DNA of 64,000 nucleotides. Origin: Acanthosoma haemorrhoidale. Its lineage: Eukaryota; Arthropoda; Insecta; Hemiptera; Acanthosomatidae. The notes beneath the pieces are model-generated. The model saw only the letters and a program-made list of their open reading frames with translations. It searched no databases and was not told the DNA's origin. The stretch is taken from contig OV884013.1 in assembly GCA_930367205.1 (NCBI GenBank), positions 87,111,333 to 87,175,332 on the forward strand. Direction: 5' to 3'. A program made the position numbers and the translations under genes. Positions 46,129-56,404 of this stretch are shown in pieces (the stretch's first letter is position 1; each line of letters starts with the position of its first letter).

Positions 46129-46130
46129 GT

Positions 46131-46620
46131 TGTCGGGTTGCCACTAGGGGAGTGCCTAATCATTCTAGCCCTGGTTACAAGTGCGGAATGTTGTAGTTTA
46201 TAACATGGACCATTGTTCCATGTCGGCGTTTAATATCTGACTCCATTTATGATATGTATGTGTCCCGACAATACACTATGTTCAAGAGAAGAGGTATAGA
46301 GGTTTCATAAAGAATAAGACCAGTTTTCAGAGTTCGGGAGGGAGACTGGCAGCATCACAGGTACAAGTTGGCAGAGGGTCTGCAAGGAAGCTGAAAGACA
46401 GGATCAGACTCAGAGGCACTGAAGAGAGAGTGGGTGACGAGGAGTCTAAATAATAATTTAGACAAGTGGCCCTGGCTTAAAGCGACACTGAGTAACAGCG
46501 GATGAAAGAGAGTAGACCGAATGGGATTTCGGGAAATGCGCACACCTGTGTCCCATTACGTGCCCCTTGACCCCTAAGGGACTGTTTACGCCTCTTTATG
46601 GCATGCCAGGTGGCATTATT
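46131..46620 (-). repeat. LTR-S copy C (5' LTR, partial)
   Basis: It starts TGTCGGGTTGCCACTAGGGG and aligns with solo copies A and B for about 490 bp, more diverged and with deletions; the GC palindrome is lost. Because a primer-binding site adjoins its TGTCGGG end on the minus strand, it is a 5' LTR oriented minus. Confidence 0.75.
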
Positions 46621-47285
46621 GCAGACTGATGGGGTGGTAATAAGATGGCTCATAACCGCTTTTTGCTGGTTTCAGAAGGGGGACGACTACAGCGTGCTTC
46701 CAGTTCTGAGGGAAATAGTGCAGCCTGAAGCAGGAGTTCAATACGTTGGTTATGTATGAGATTCCTTTCCTCGGCAGCTGCTTGAGGAAGATGTTCTGGA
46801 TGGTGTCATGACCTAGAGCCTTGTTCCCGCTCGTTCGAATGAAGGCTGTGACTTGCCTGTAGGAGGTGTAGATTTTGGTAGTGGTGGGGAGGGAGGGCTC
46901 CTATTGGTTGGCCTCGGCCACGGCTCACTTCTTCAAAATGACCCGCCAGGATGTTCGCTTGTTCGGTGGTGGGGATGAGCTGCCCGTTCACGGCCAACCT
47001 TACACCGTTCTTTTTGGACCTGCAAGTCTTCACGAGTTTCCACAATTGCTTGTGGTCGCCGTGGAGACTTGTGAGGTGGTTTTACCAAACCGAGTTTTTC
47101 CACTGGGCCAGGGAGGCGCCAGTGCAGAGAGAGAGAAGTCTTCAAGGTTCCAGTTGGTTTCCGAATGAATGCTGACTCAGATCACGAGGCTTATATAGTG
47201 GCTAGTCGTGGTGGGGGTCATCCCCACCAGCGGCTGTTCTCCCCTCCAACTTCTTCCACCACTCTCCGACTGGCGTCGTAAGTTT
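46621..47285 (-). pseudogene. Ln-B LINE, endonuclease-RT linker and start of RT
   Basis: The minus frame 46806-47045 reads LWKLVKTCRSKKNG-like sequence and VRLAVNGQLIPTTEQANILAGHFE, the typical segment between endonuclease and reverse transcriptase in Jockey-like elements. It is followed by the KQLPRKGISYITNVLNSC and NWKHAVVVPLLKP blocks (46640-46800). At 46627 it meets the duplicated GCAGACT. The 5' side fades near 47285. Confidence 0.7.
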
Positions 47286-47679
47286 TATTTATTAAACATA
47301 TGGAAAAAATGATAGATATGATATGATCTGAACGAGAAGAGAGGGACTTATAATTATTTGTGATTAAGAGGTGCCCACAACAGACATAAAAACGTACAAT
47401 TTACCAAATCGTTTAATAAAATAAGATATGACATTTCTTTTAATAATGATGAAGAATTAGGCCAAATATTACAAAAAATTATACACCCAAAACATGTTTA
47501 TGGAATTTATTGTGAACCAAAACTCAATGTAATAACTACTTGGTATGATAAACAATTCAATACTTTATCAACAATTATTCAGAAAAAATATCCAACTGTT
47601 AAGATAAAAAGATACAAAAGTCATGTACTAAATGTAACAGATAAGGACGAACAAAACGAGATTATTTCCGATTATCACA

Positions 47680-48177
47680 CAGAAAAGACCTCACAACAGA
47701 GGAGCAACTGAGACTTATGACAAATTAAGAAAACAATATTATTTCCCCTCTATGAAAGAAATTATTACAGGTTATATTAACAAATGCATGATATGTAGAA
47801 AAACTAAGTATGTAAGGAAACCAATTAAAGCTAAATTTATGTTAACACCTACACCAGAAAAACCTTTTGAAGATTTAATGATTGATACTTTACATTACGA
47901 AAGACAATACATCACTATAATTAATACTTTTTCAAAAAGACTATTCACAAGAACCGTGAAACGTATAACAAGTACTAACACGTGTGACGTTATAAAACAA
48001 TACTTAGGACTTTTCCCGACACCAAATTCCATACTAATGGACAATAGAAGAGAGTATAAAAATAACTTAGTTACTTACTTCCTTGAAACCAATGGAACAG
48101 AACCAATGTATGTAACACCTAATAACTCAAATCCTTTAGGACTTTTGAATCGTGCACACAACACATTAAAAAACTAA
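47680..48177 (+). pseudogene. Gy-G integrase, catalytic Glu lost
   Basis: The zinc module ends with Cys-x2-Cys in NKCMICRKTKY. The core has the first Asp in LMIDTLHYE and a second Asp in ILMDNRREYKNN, where the usual Thr-Asp-Asn-Gly is altered. The position expected for the catalytic Glu reads GLLNRAHNTL, with Asn instead of Glu. A TGA at 47709-47711 and the stop at 48175-48177 also truncate it. The enzyme is therefore inactive. Upstream (47430-47700) lies the polymerase linker in an open but shifted frame. Confidence 0.65.
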
Positions 48178-48360
48178 ACCAAAATCAGGAAGACATTCCG
48201 ACAATTTCTGATGTACAATTAATGACAAAAACTACTACCCATCGAAAGCATGATAATTCTTATAAACCAGTAATAAAATATAGAGATAAAAATGAAATAA
48301 AGCAATCGTATGCTAACAATATTAAACGACCTCGTAAGATACATGTGACACACCGAAAAT

Positions 48361-49700
48361 ATGTTTCACATAACAATAAAGACACTTGCGCTGATTCGGA
48401 CAATTCTATGGACTGCAACAACTTGTCTGAAAGTAGCTGATCTGGCTCACAGTAACGGAATGGTACACTACACAGTAAACAATGTAAAAATAATTGAAAA
48501 ATACTTCAAAACATACCACTTTTATAACATAAGCCTATTAGACTCATAACTAACCAATATACAAAAACATACTCTACTCTATAATAACAACCTACCCTTT
48601 GATAGTTGATATGATACATGAAACCAACAATAAAATTGACTTACTGAGAAATCATTATAGAAGACAAAGACGTGGATTGATAAATGGGAACTAGGAACGG
48701 CTATTAGCTGGCTAACTGGTACTATGGACAAACAACATTATGACAATGTCATAAGTGAAGTTAAACATAACAACTATAATACTGAACATAATATTGAACA
48801 GACAGTAAACATGAATAAATAAATTATAGAGACTTTTAAGCCGGATATAAAATTAATAATGACAATTTTAATAAGGGCAGAGGCAATATGATTGCAACAT
48901 TGCCAAGGAGTAGCTTTTCATGATATTTATATAACTTTAACACACTTATACAACAAACTAAATGACTCAACGCTAAGACATACACCAAAATGTAACATTA
49001 GCTCCAAGAAAACCAGAAATATTATCAGCAATGAGCAAAATACGTTGTATTATACATGAGGAAATACTCCATGTATTTCTAGACCTGCCACTAGCAGAAC
49101 CAACAAATGTAAGAACCTCTTTGCTCATACCGATTCCTGAAAATAAAACTAATCTTTATTATTCTATTGATATACAAAAAACACTATAAGAAAAAAATGA
49201 TAATCTTCACAACATTAATTGTAACTATGTTAGGAATAACTATTATTTTACTAACCCTACTTTACTGCTTAATCAATGTAAAAGAAAAAAATATTATATT
49301 AGGTTCTACAGTTCAATGTAATTATACTCAGCATAAACTATCCAATATTAATTATATTGACGATATAAATTCATATATTATAATTAACAATCGTAAGTTA
49401 GACAATTACGACAAACATAATACTAATTACTTACCTCTTATATCCCTCGTAAATATGCCTATTTAACGAATGTTTTTCAGAGCTTCCTAAGATAACCGTG
49501 CATAGTGTAGACTCTGAATAAAAAACAATGTACCAAGAACCCTATAAAATAACAATGTATAATAATTCCGAATCAATAGATCCTAATATAACTCAAATTA
49601 TCCAACTACTAACATTAACAATAGATCAATACATTATATAATTTATAGCATTATAGGTATTAAAGGAATACTAACCTTATTGTATTATACAAAAAAATAA
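48361..49700 (+). pseudogene. Gy-G env-like (fusion glycoprotein-type) remnant
   Basis: Short pieces in different frames resemble the env of errantiviruses, which is related to baculovirus F proteins. There is an N-terminal segment (48361-48549), a furin-type basic cleavage site RRQRRG at 48659-48676 followed by a Trp-Leu-Thr-Gly segment in another frame, and a downstream block with a conserved Ile-Pro pair near 49060-49140. A hydrophobic membrane segment lies at about 49197-49275 and another hydrophobic stretch near 49620-49690. Stops and frameshifts separate all pieces, so no glycoprotein can be made. Assignment is from pattern only. Confidence 0.45.
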
Positions 49701-50110
49701 AATATTGTAATCTTAAAGATACCTGTATTTCATCTCCCACTAGCACCTATAACCTTAGTATCCACATAAATCCTTCCTCCAGCAGATTTTACTACACTCA
49801 AGCTCAACTTGAATGCTCCCTGCGCGCCTAATTCTTGATGGAACAAGAATCTTAAAGAGTAGAGGAGTTGTGTAATGCTCATTAGATCTTACATTTTCAG
49901 TAGAAACGTGCGGTCCCCTTTTAAGTACCATTTCCCCAAAATCCCTCATCCTACAAGACACCCAACATCGTGCCTTAGCCTTAGCCAAAGTAATATATGT
50001 TGTAACACTGTAACTGATTAAAATTTGTATATATACCAGTGTTTTGCTTGTTATTGATAATAAAGTTTTTTAAAAGACTCTCCTCTACAAGATTATTTAA
50101 CTGGCCATTT

Positions 50111-51270
50111 GGTTGGCCTCTAGCTACATCTAAACCAGCTGGATCAACGAAATTAAACGATCATAAAAGCTATTCACTGTTATAACACTTTGTTGAAAAG
50201 AACTTATTTACTGATGAAAATAACTATTTACTGAGTTCCAGCGTATTTTGATCGTAATTTCAATTACCTTAATTTGCCTAATTAATACGTTTATAGAATG
50301 AAATTGAACTTTTTACGAAGTTGAACATTTCAATTCTGGATACGTAACACGTAATATAGTTCATTATTCTAAGAACTGATTATTCTCTAGTTTAGAATAG
50401 ATTAAACAATGTGCATGTGGATAATACGGTTAGTTTGATTGGGAAAAGTTTATTTTTGTATTATTATATAGAACCCAATTATTATTTTATTTTGTTATAA
50501 ATTATAATGTAAATACTATTTTTACACGTAATTTCAAGAGCAAAAGAACGAAAATAAGCATGTTTTGTTGTATGAAATTATATTAGCTTGTTTTCAATCC
50601 ATTTGACCTAAGCATGTTTTTTTTTTATTTTATAAATTTAATATTATGATTTCAATTAATGTACTAAAATTTACTCCAGATTATTAACGAAGATATTTTT
50701 TTGTCATTTTTCTTTTGTAATTTTTTTAATAAAATCTTGGATACTCAATAGAAACTATATTTACACTGCATTGTATATTATATATTATTTTTAGTGCATG
50801 TTATTTTGAGTAATTTACATTATTGCCATATTTTAATTCATGAACCTATCCAACCTTTATTGTAGCCCACTCGTTATTACATATTTTTTATTTTCATTGA
50901 ATTTTGAAGTAGAGCTTTCTGATTATTTTTAATTTCAATAATATTTTTTTGTACTAATTGTCTATGCCAAACTCATTATAAATCAATACCAACAAATGAT
51001 CCTTAAATCCCGAATCTTTACACCTAATTTTGGCTAGGCACACAGGATTTGGAAAACCTGGCAAGATGTTCAAATGGTAACAGAATCCGCCAATAAATAA
51101 TTTAGTGTTTGGGGAATTCTATCCTTGATCGAGCCACTGCGCTCTACAGCGTTTTTTTTTTGGACAAATCTGTGGTAACCAATAGAAATAAACAATTTCC
51201 GATGATACAATATCTTGGGATAATAATCATAAAATAATATTTTACATAAATTATACACATCTGTTTTATA
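50111..51270. other. AT-rich gene-free stretch before the orphan frame
   Basis: Very AT-rich, with long T runs and no motif. It ends in ctgttttatatag at 51258-51270, which could serve as a 3' splice site if the frame that follows is a downstream exon. Confidence 0.4.
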
Positions 51271-51333
51271 TAGGATCGAGGTGAAAGCTGTTTAAATTTA
51301 ATAAACCTATTTAAAAACTTTTCCATAGTGAAA

Positions 51334-54300
51334 ATGTCATTCCCCCATTGTGTATACCCTCATTTAGACCACGGAAGAAGGACAGGTGAAATTAAATCAA
51401 AATCATCCCACGACTCAAATAATAACGGACTCAATGAAATAAAATTACATAGATCTCTAAGAATAGATTCCGAACCGAATTCTTCAGTACCATCAGAAGA
51501 AAGATTTTGGATGCTGCCAAAAGCTGGCGTCCCAGGGAACAAATCCATAAGAAAGCTCCATTCAAACCCGAGAAATCTAGCTCACGACGGAGTTCAACAC
51601 TCGAAAGATGCCAGAGGTGATTCAAGCTACATTGGTTTATTTTCTAACAGATCGGAGAGCATCAATTTACACACATCTCTAAGGAAGCCGAATTCCGAAC
51701 CCAATTCTTCAGTACTATCAGAAGAAAAATCTGGGGCGCGGCCGAAAGTTGGCGTCTCAGTGAACGAATGCAAAGAAAGAAAAAAAAGGATTAATAAATC
51801 CGTTTTTAGAGAAAAGTCCAATTTTAGTTTAGGCAAAAAAGGAACTATTCAATGTAAACCTGACAATAGTGAGCTGGATGATATCAAAAAATCTTTAAAG
51901 GTAATAGAAAATGACCCATATGTTACATACAAATATGCAACGTCGTCAATTGATGATGCTCGTCTCTCTAGCAGTGATGAAGATAAATGTAAGTCAATTG
52001 ACATATCGAATAAATGCAATGCCATTGGTATTATTGCAAATAAATATTTTGATGAAATTTTAAAAATTCGACAGATGGGCCAATCTGTTACAGACGCTAC
52101 TTTCCATTTCTCTCAATGTTTGCCAACAATTGGGCACTACTCAGAATTGACCAATCCCATTGGGACTCAGCATATTTTTAACAAAAAAAAAATATTGATC
52201 AAATTTTTCGGGGAAGAAAATAGAAAAATAATGAAAAGGACATTAAAAATGTATAAATTAATTTCCAAATACAATAGAGGGATAGCAAGTTACTTAAGAA
52301 AAAATAAAATGGAAAAAAAATTATATGTTACAACATATGCAATTATAAAAGATTTCATAAAATTATTTATACGCTATATTAACAAAGCAGCCAATGAGGC
52401 CATACTTAAATTAGAAAAGTTACCAAACAAAATGCCAGACCATAAAAAACATGCCAATGTTGATAGCGATGTCGACAGTGATGATGTAAAAGCTTTCGAC
52501 ATTGATAAAAATGTTGACTTCTTCCAAAATTCGGATTTCGAAGATGTGGATGAATGTAAATACGTTATCGACGACTACAAGCTAGCAATAGATCGACTTT
52601 TTCATCCAAGACATTTATTAAGGGACGAATTCCAATTTCCTGGTGATCATGTTGAACTTTTGAAAAACATTGACGTATCGTCATTATCTGAAAAAAGCTA
52701 TGAATCTCTTATTAGCGAACTTTCGGCTAGGTCTAGTGTTTCTAGAATGAAAGACTTCTCTCTGGTGACTTCTGAAGAAGAGGAGCAATATGATCCCTGT
52801 TCAAAACCTGCATTGAAAGAATGGTCTGGTCTGTTCAAAGCCTACGTTAAAATAGGGGATTATAAAACCCCCTTAGCAGAATGGAGGGATGACTCACTTA
52901 CATCTCAGAAAGTGGAGAGACAGAAAACAAATGATGAAAAAGAAAAAGTCAATACCTTTATAAACGAAATGAAAGAAATTCGAACGAATTTTAAATCCAT
53001 TAGGTGGCAGGATGTCTCAGCGAACGAAGGCTTGTCAGAGCACCATTCTTTTTCAATTAAAGCTGATGGCGGAGTTCAACACTCCAAGGATCCAATAAGT
53101 GAATTAAGCAACACTTCTTCATCTGTTGAGAAATGGGCAAGTATAGTTCTAAGCACTAACGAAAGTGAAACTACGGGAGATTCATTAGGGCCGAGTGATA
53201 TCAGGCTCAATCAAAAGAAACATAAACAAAATAGAAGGAAGAAAGAAATTGACAACAATAATGAACGCCGAATAATACACAGAAATAAATCAAAATCATC
53301 GCACGACTTGAATAATGAAGGATTCAATGAAATTAATTTACATTCATCTTTAGGAAAACATTCCGAACCGAATTCTTCAGTGCCATCAGAAGAAAGATCT
53401 TGGGTGCGGCCGAAAGCTGGTGTCCCAGGGAACAAATCCAAAAGAAAGCGCCATTCAAACCGAAGAAAACCAGCTCACGACGGAGCTCAACTCTCGAAGG
53501 ATCCAACAAGTGAATTAAGCGACACTTCTTCATCTGATGAGAAATGGGCAAGTGTAGTTCAAAGCACTTACGAAAGTGAAACTATGGGAGATTCATTAGG
53601 GCCGAGTAATATCAGGCTCAATAAAGAAAAAGATGTAGAAACGAAGAAAGAAATTGACAAGAAAATATGGCGCCGGATAACTTCTTCATTTAATGAGGAA
53701 TCAGCGAGTGTATTTGACGTCATTAGGCAACGTGAAAATGTGAATTTAGGAAGTCTGAGTGATTATAACTTCAACCAAACAAAGAAAGAAATGAATATAA
53801 TGAAGAAAGAAATTGACAACAATACGTGGGGCCAGATAATGCACAGACTTAATTCGAAGGTAGGTGTTGGCGAAAAAAAGCTATTAGAAAAGGAAGATTC
53901 TGACAGTTTTCACAGTATTCTTCGCGATTTCAGAACTATTTTCAGTACCGAAGGTGACCAAGAGATTTTACTTCGCGAAAGAGCTTGGGAAGAAAAAGGG
54001 GCTGTGCAATTAGAAAAAGATAATGCTGGACTCATTGATAATCGTTTTTTAGATTTCATTTTGGGGGAAAGGGATGAAGAAGAGGATGATATGGAATTTA
54101 GTGATGAAAACATTAATGATATTAATAAACTCGTAAAATATTTTATTTTACGATTGAATTATGCTATCATAAATTGGAAACTTGATGAAATTAAAGAAAT
54201 GGAAATTAATGGTACCCCAACCACTAGGCCACATACCAGATATAACCCATCAAAGGCAATTAAACGATGTTTTAAACGATTTCTGAAGTCTTTGCACTGT

Positions 54301-55323
54301 ATTAATTATCTTTTTACTGAAGGCCCGGTAATATTACAACCACTTAAAGCCAAGTCTACGGTGTCTGAATATTCTCTTCAATCAGAAATAAAACACTTTA
54401 AAAGATTAAAATTCAGAAATTGTGCTTTAATAATTAAAATGTACAATTCATTAAGGAATATAAAACAAATTGAAATAACAGAACGAAGCAGTGCGATAAA
54501 AGAGTCACTAACATTTTTGATTAACGAAATAAAAGAAAAAAAAATGCTTTTGGAAAAATCAACGCTAAAATTGTCACCTAAATATTTGAAAAAGATTGAC
54601 AAGGACCTTCCTGAAGTACTTTTAAATGACCCAGAGTATGGCAATTTTTTTCATGGATATTCATCAGAAGATTCATTCGCTGACCTTCTGGCAGATGTAT
54701 CAAAAGGCATACCAATTGGAGAAGAAAGAATGAAAAAAATGGAAAACAAAAGAATCCCAAAGACTGAATTATCAGATAGAAATAAACAGGAAAAACGTAA
54801 TCAAAATGCCAAGAAAAAATATATTTTAGAACCACGCTCAATCAGTAATATGGATTGCAGTGCAATGACAATCACAACGATTACTTCTGGTAGTTCAGAA
54901 TATACACTTACAGATGAAAGTGTCAAAACAGGAGAAAGTTGGACGCGTGGAAACAGTGCCGGAGAAATATCGAGTGTTACTTCAATTAAACGTTTCGTTC
55001 ATGATTTGAGAGATAGTTTCCCCTCCCAAACTGACCTGATAGAAGATCTTTTTGATGAAACGCCAGAAAATTCATATTATTACACATCTTCCAGCAGATT
55101 AAAAAAAACCGTTGAAGAAAAACAAGGTTTTGCTGTAATCAATCTGAGAGAAAAGAAAAGGATGGAAAATAAATTTAAATTTGAACCGAGTAAAGCCCTT
55201 GGAAAATGTAGGCATACTTCTAACAATCTGCCGGTACCGAAGGAAGGATTACTAAGACGTATCCAATCAAGAAAAAACACTCCCGAGAATGCAAGAGAAA
55301 AACGAATTCAATGGAACTATTAA
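51334..55323 (+). CDS. Orphan 1329-residue Lys/Glu/Ser/Asn-rich protein with internal repeats
   Basis: A single uninterrupted frame of almost 4 kb in AT-rich DNA. The start chosen is the ATG at 51334 (context gtgaaaATGtc); the in-frame stop upstream is at 51268-51270. I do not recognise the family: no RT, integrase, transposase, capsid or enzyme motif, no signal peptide, no clear membrane span. Type A repeats lie at residues 21-93, 103-149 and 652-715 (core SEPNSSVPSEER, PKAGVPGNKS). Type B repeats lie at 578-627 and 716-765 (core ELSxTSSS, EKWAS, GDSLGPS). KKEID occurs near 635, 771 and 824. Two predicted helical basic regions lie at 226-366 and 930-1090, and an acidic run at 911-926. No AATAAA is seen close behind the stop. 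It may be a fast-evolving host gene, an exon of a larger gene, or part of an unknown mobile or viral element. Confidence 0.7.
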   Translation: MSFPHCVYPHLDHGRRTGEIKSKSSHDSNNNGLNEIKLHRSLRIDSEPNSSVPSEERFWMLPKAGVPGNKSIRKLHSNPRNLAHDGVQHSKDARGDSSYIGLFSNRSESINLHTSLRKPNSEPNSSVLSEEKSGARPKVGVSVNECKERKKRINKSVFREKSNFSLGKKGTIQCKPDNSELDDIKKSLKVIENDPYVTYKYATSSIDDARLSSSDEDKCKSIDISNKCNAIGIIANKYFDEILKIRQMGQSVTDATFHFSQCLPTIGHYSELTNPIGTQHIFNKKKILIKFFGEENRKIMKRTLKMYKLISKYNRGIASYLRKNKMEKKLYVTTYAIIKDFIKLFIRYINKAANEAILKLEKLPNKMPDHKKHANVDSDVDSDDVKAFDIDKNVDFFQNSDFEDVDECKYVIDDYKLAIDRLFHPRHLLRDEFQFPGDHVELLKNIDVSSLSEKSYESLISELSARSSVSRMKDFSLVTSEEEEQYDPCSKPALKEWSGLFKAYVKIGDYKTPLAEWRDDSLTSQKVERQKTNDEKEKVNTFINEMKEIRTNFKSIRWQDVSANEGLSEHHSFSIKADGGVQHSKDPISELSNTSSSVEKWASIVLSTNESETTGDSLGPSDIRLNQKKHKQNRRKKEIDNNNERRIIHRNKSKSSHDLNNEGFNEINLHSSLGKHSEPNSSVPSEERSWVRPKAGVPGNKSKRKRHSNRRKPAHDGAQLSKDPTSELSDTSSSDEKWASVVQSTYESETMGDSLGPSNIRLNKEKDVETKKEIDKKIWRRITSSFNEESASVFDVIRQRENVNLGSLSDYNFNQTKKEMNIMKKEIDNNTWGQIMHRLNSKVGVGEKKLLEKEDSDSFHSILRDFRTIFSTEGDQEILLRERAWEEKGAVQLEKDNAGLIDNRFLDFILGERDEEEDDMEFSDENINDINKLVKYFILRLNYAIINWKLDEIKEMEINGTPTTRPHTRYNPSKAIKRCFKRFLKSLHCINYLFTEGPVILQPLKAKSTVSEYSLQSEIKHFKRLKFRNCALIIKMYNSLRNIKQIEITERSSAIKESLTFLINEIKEKKMLLEKSTLKLSPKYLKKIDKDLPEVLLNDPEYGNFFHGYSSEDSFADLLADVSKGIPIGEERMKKMENKRIPKTELSDRNKQEKRNQNAKKKYILEPRSISNMDCSAMTITTITSGSSEYTLTDESVKTGESWTRGNSAGEISSVTSIKRFVHDLRDSFPSQTDLIEDLFDETPENSYYYTSSSRLKKTVEEKQGFAVINLREKKRMENKFKFEPSKALGKCRHTSNNLPVPKEGLLRRIQSRKNTPENAREKRIQWNY
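51394..51612 (+). repeat. Orphan gene internal repeat A1
   Basis: The DNA matches 53287-53480 closely, including the shared run tccgaaccgaattcttcagt. A shorter third copy lies at 51640-51780. High DNA identity points to recent duplication inside the gene. Confidence 0.75.
53065..53625 (+). repeat. Orphan gene internal repeat block B1-A3-B2
   Basis: B1 (53065-53214) and B2 (53479-53628) are near-identical 150-bp units exactly 414 bp apart (138 codons), with repeat A3 (53287-53476) between them. Shared text includes gattcattagggccgagt. The in-frame spacing preserves the reading frame. Confidence 0.8.
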
Positions 55324-55553
55324 ATTCTTATAAGTATTATTTTAAGCGCTGGAAGTAAAACTGTAAATAGCAAAAAGTACAAAGATGATTGATTTTTTAA
55401 CAACTTTAAAGTCGATTAACAACTTTTGTCTGTTTAAAATTCTTTCCTATATTTTTTTTAATCCAAGCGCATTCGATGGCTTGTACCATCGTCATTCAAC
55501 ATTAAAAAACATAGTTACACATACATCAATCATTAATTACCTTGAAATTAAAA
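55324..55553. other. Downstream flank of the orphan frame
   Basis: AT-rich, no AATAAA in the first 100 bp and no frame with motifs. It ends at the start of a Jk-A fragment. Confidence 0.4.
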
Positions 55554-56400
55554 TTATTCGCCAAACCCGGTAAACCACCCAACCTTTCAAACCGCTTCTT
55601 CCAAGTCCGCTGTGGTTTAGAGTATTCTAACTACTATCTCATTAATGCAGGAGTTCCACAGAGCAGTGTCCTGGGCCCCATCCTCTATAACCTATATGCC
55701 GCTGATGTCCCCTCTACTCCCAATACCTTCTTCGTGGCCACATTTGCAGATGACACTGCAGTCTTGTCAATCTGTAAGCCAATCTGGACATTCGGAATAG
55801 AGCTATGGGAGACAGCAAAAAAGTCGAACATCAAGTGTATCCAATCCTTTCAATCAAAAGTCCTGAGAACAATAGTAAATGCCCCTGATTATGTCAGCAA
55901 CAAAACCCTTCATAACGACCTTAATATACCCTACATTCTAGAACTCATCCCTTCCAAGTTTATGAAATTCCACAGTAGCCTTTCCAACCACCCTAATCCT
56001 GTAGCACAGTCATTGCACTGCGCCACTCATCCCTATAATCCTCCTCGGAGACTGAAACGGCAGTGGCCTCGTGACCTGCTATAAGCGCGTGACAGTGGTA
56101 GTCCTGGCAATGGCCAGTTTCTCCAATCGTGTCCTGAGCGTCTGTGGCTCTCGCGCTCTTGGTCAGTCTCTACTAGCTAGTATCCGGTGACGCGGCTGAC
56201 GGAGGAGCGTGGGGGACTTCCCAAGACTCCGCTTTCTTTTCGCATGTGGATTTGGGAGGTCTCTGGGCTGTCTGTAAATATTGTGTGAATGAGCGAGTGA
56301 ATGGTGAACTGTAAATATGGTATGAATGAGAGCATTTATCTTATTACTTATTGCCTTATAAAAGGCAGATTGTAATTATAGCACAATAAAGGAATAAATC
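55554..56400 (+). mobile_element. Jk-A copy 7, doubly deleted RT and 3' UTR
   Basis: Begins with LFAKPGKPPN, a motif early in the RT, and then jumps to SNRFFQVRCGLEYSNYY. It continues through VPQSSVLGPILYN and FADDTAVL, then jumps again to ICKPIWTFGIELW and runs to the end WPRDLL at about 56082. About 300 bp are missing at each jump, yet one frame of 180 codons (55542-56084) spans both deletions. The 3' UTR (56085-56400) has the ggaggagcgtgggggac block and ends with cacaataaagg. Non-functional. Confidence 0.8.
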
Positions 56401-56404
56401 GTTT

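Larger units (their letters stand above)
45097..46620 (-). mobile_element. LTR-S retrotransposon remnant inserted in Ln-B (5' LTR, PBS, integrase piece)
   Basis: The insert splits the Ln-B RT and is flanked by a 7-bp direct repeat GCAGACT (45090-45096 and 46621-46627). On the minus strand it has a partial 5' LTR (46620-46131), a primer-binding site (46128-46115), a leader, an integrase core fragment and about 200 bp of AT-rich DNA. The LTR lacks its outer U3 part and there is no 3' LTR, so the copy is rearranged. The last bases also match LTR sequence, so the 7-bp repeat may be part duplication and part microhomology. Confidence 0.6.
47380..50110 (+). mobile_element. Gy-G errantivirus-like element remnant (integrase plus env-like region)
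   Basis: An AT-rich + strand block holding in order a polymerase linker (47430-47700), an integrase (47680-48177), a basic linker (48222-48440) and an env-like region (48361-49700). It may end in a 3' LTR near 49990-50100, which has an AATAAA at about 50063-50068. The order pol-env and the codon use fit insect errantiviruses, endogenous retroviruses of the Gypsy lineage. Gag, protease and reverse transcriptase are absent and all frames are broken. The LTR was not confirmed by a second copy. Confidence 0.55.

Noticed and set aside
51360..53551. Repeated minus-strand frames opposite the orphan gene repeats (for example 51360-51548, 53211-53441)
   Set aside because: They recur only because the sense repeats recur; the sense frame is continuous while these are short.
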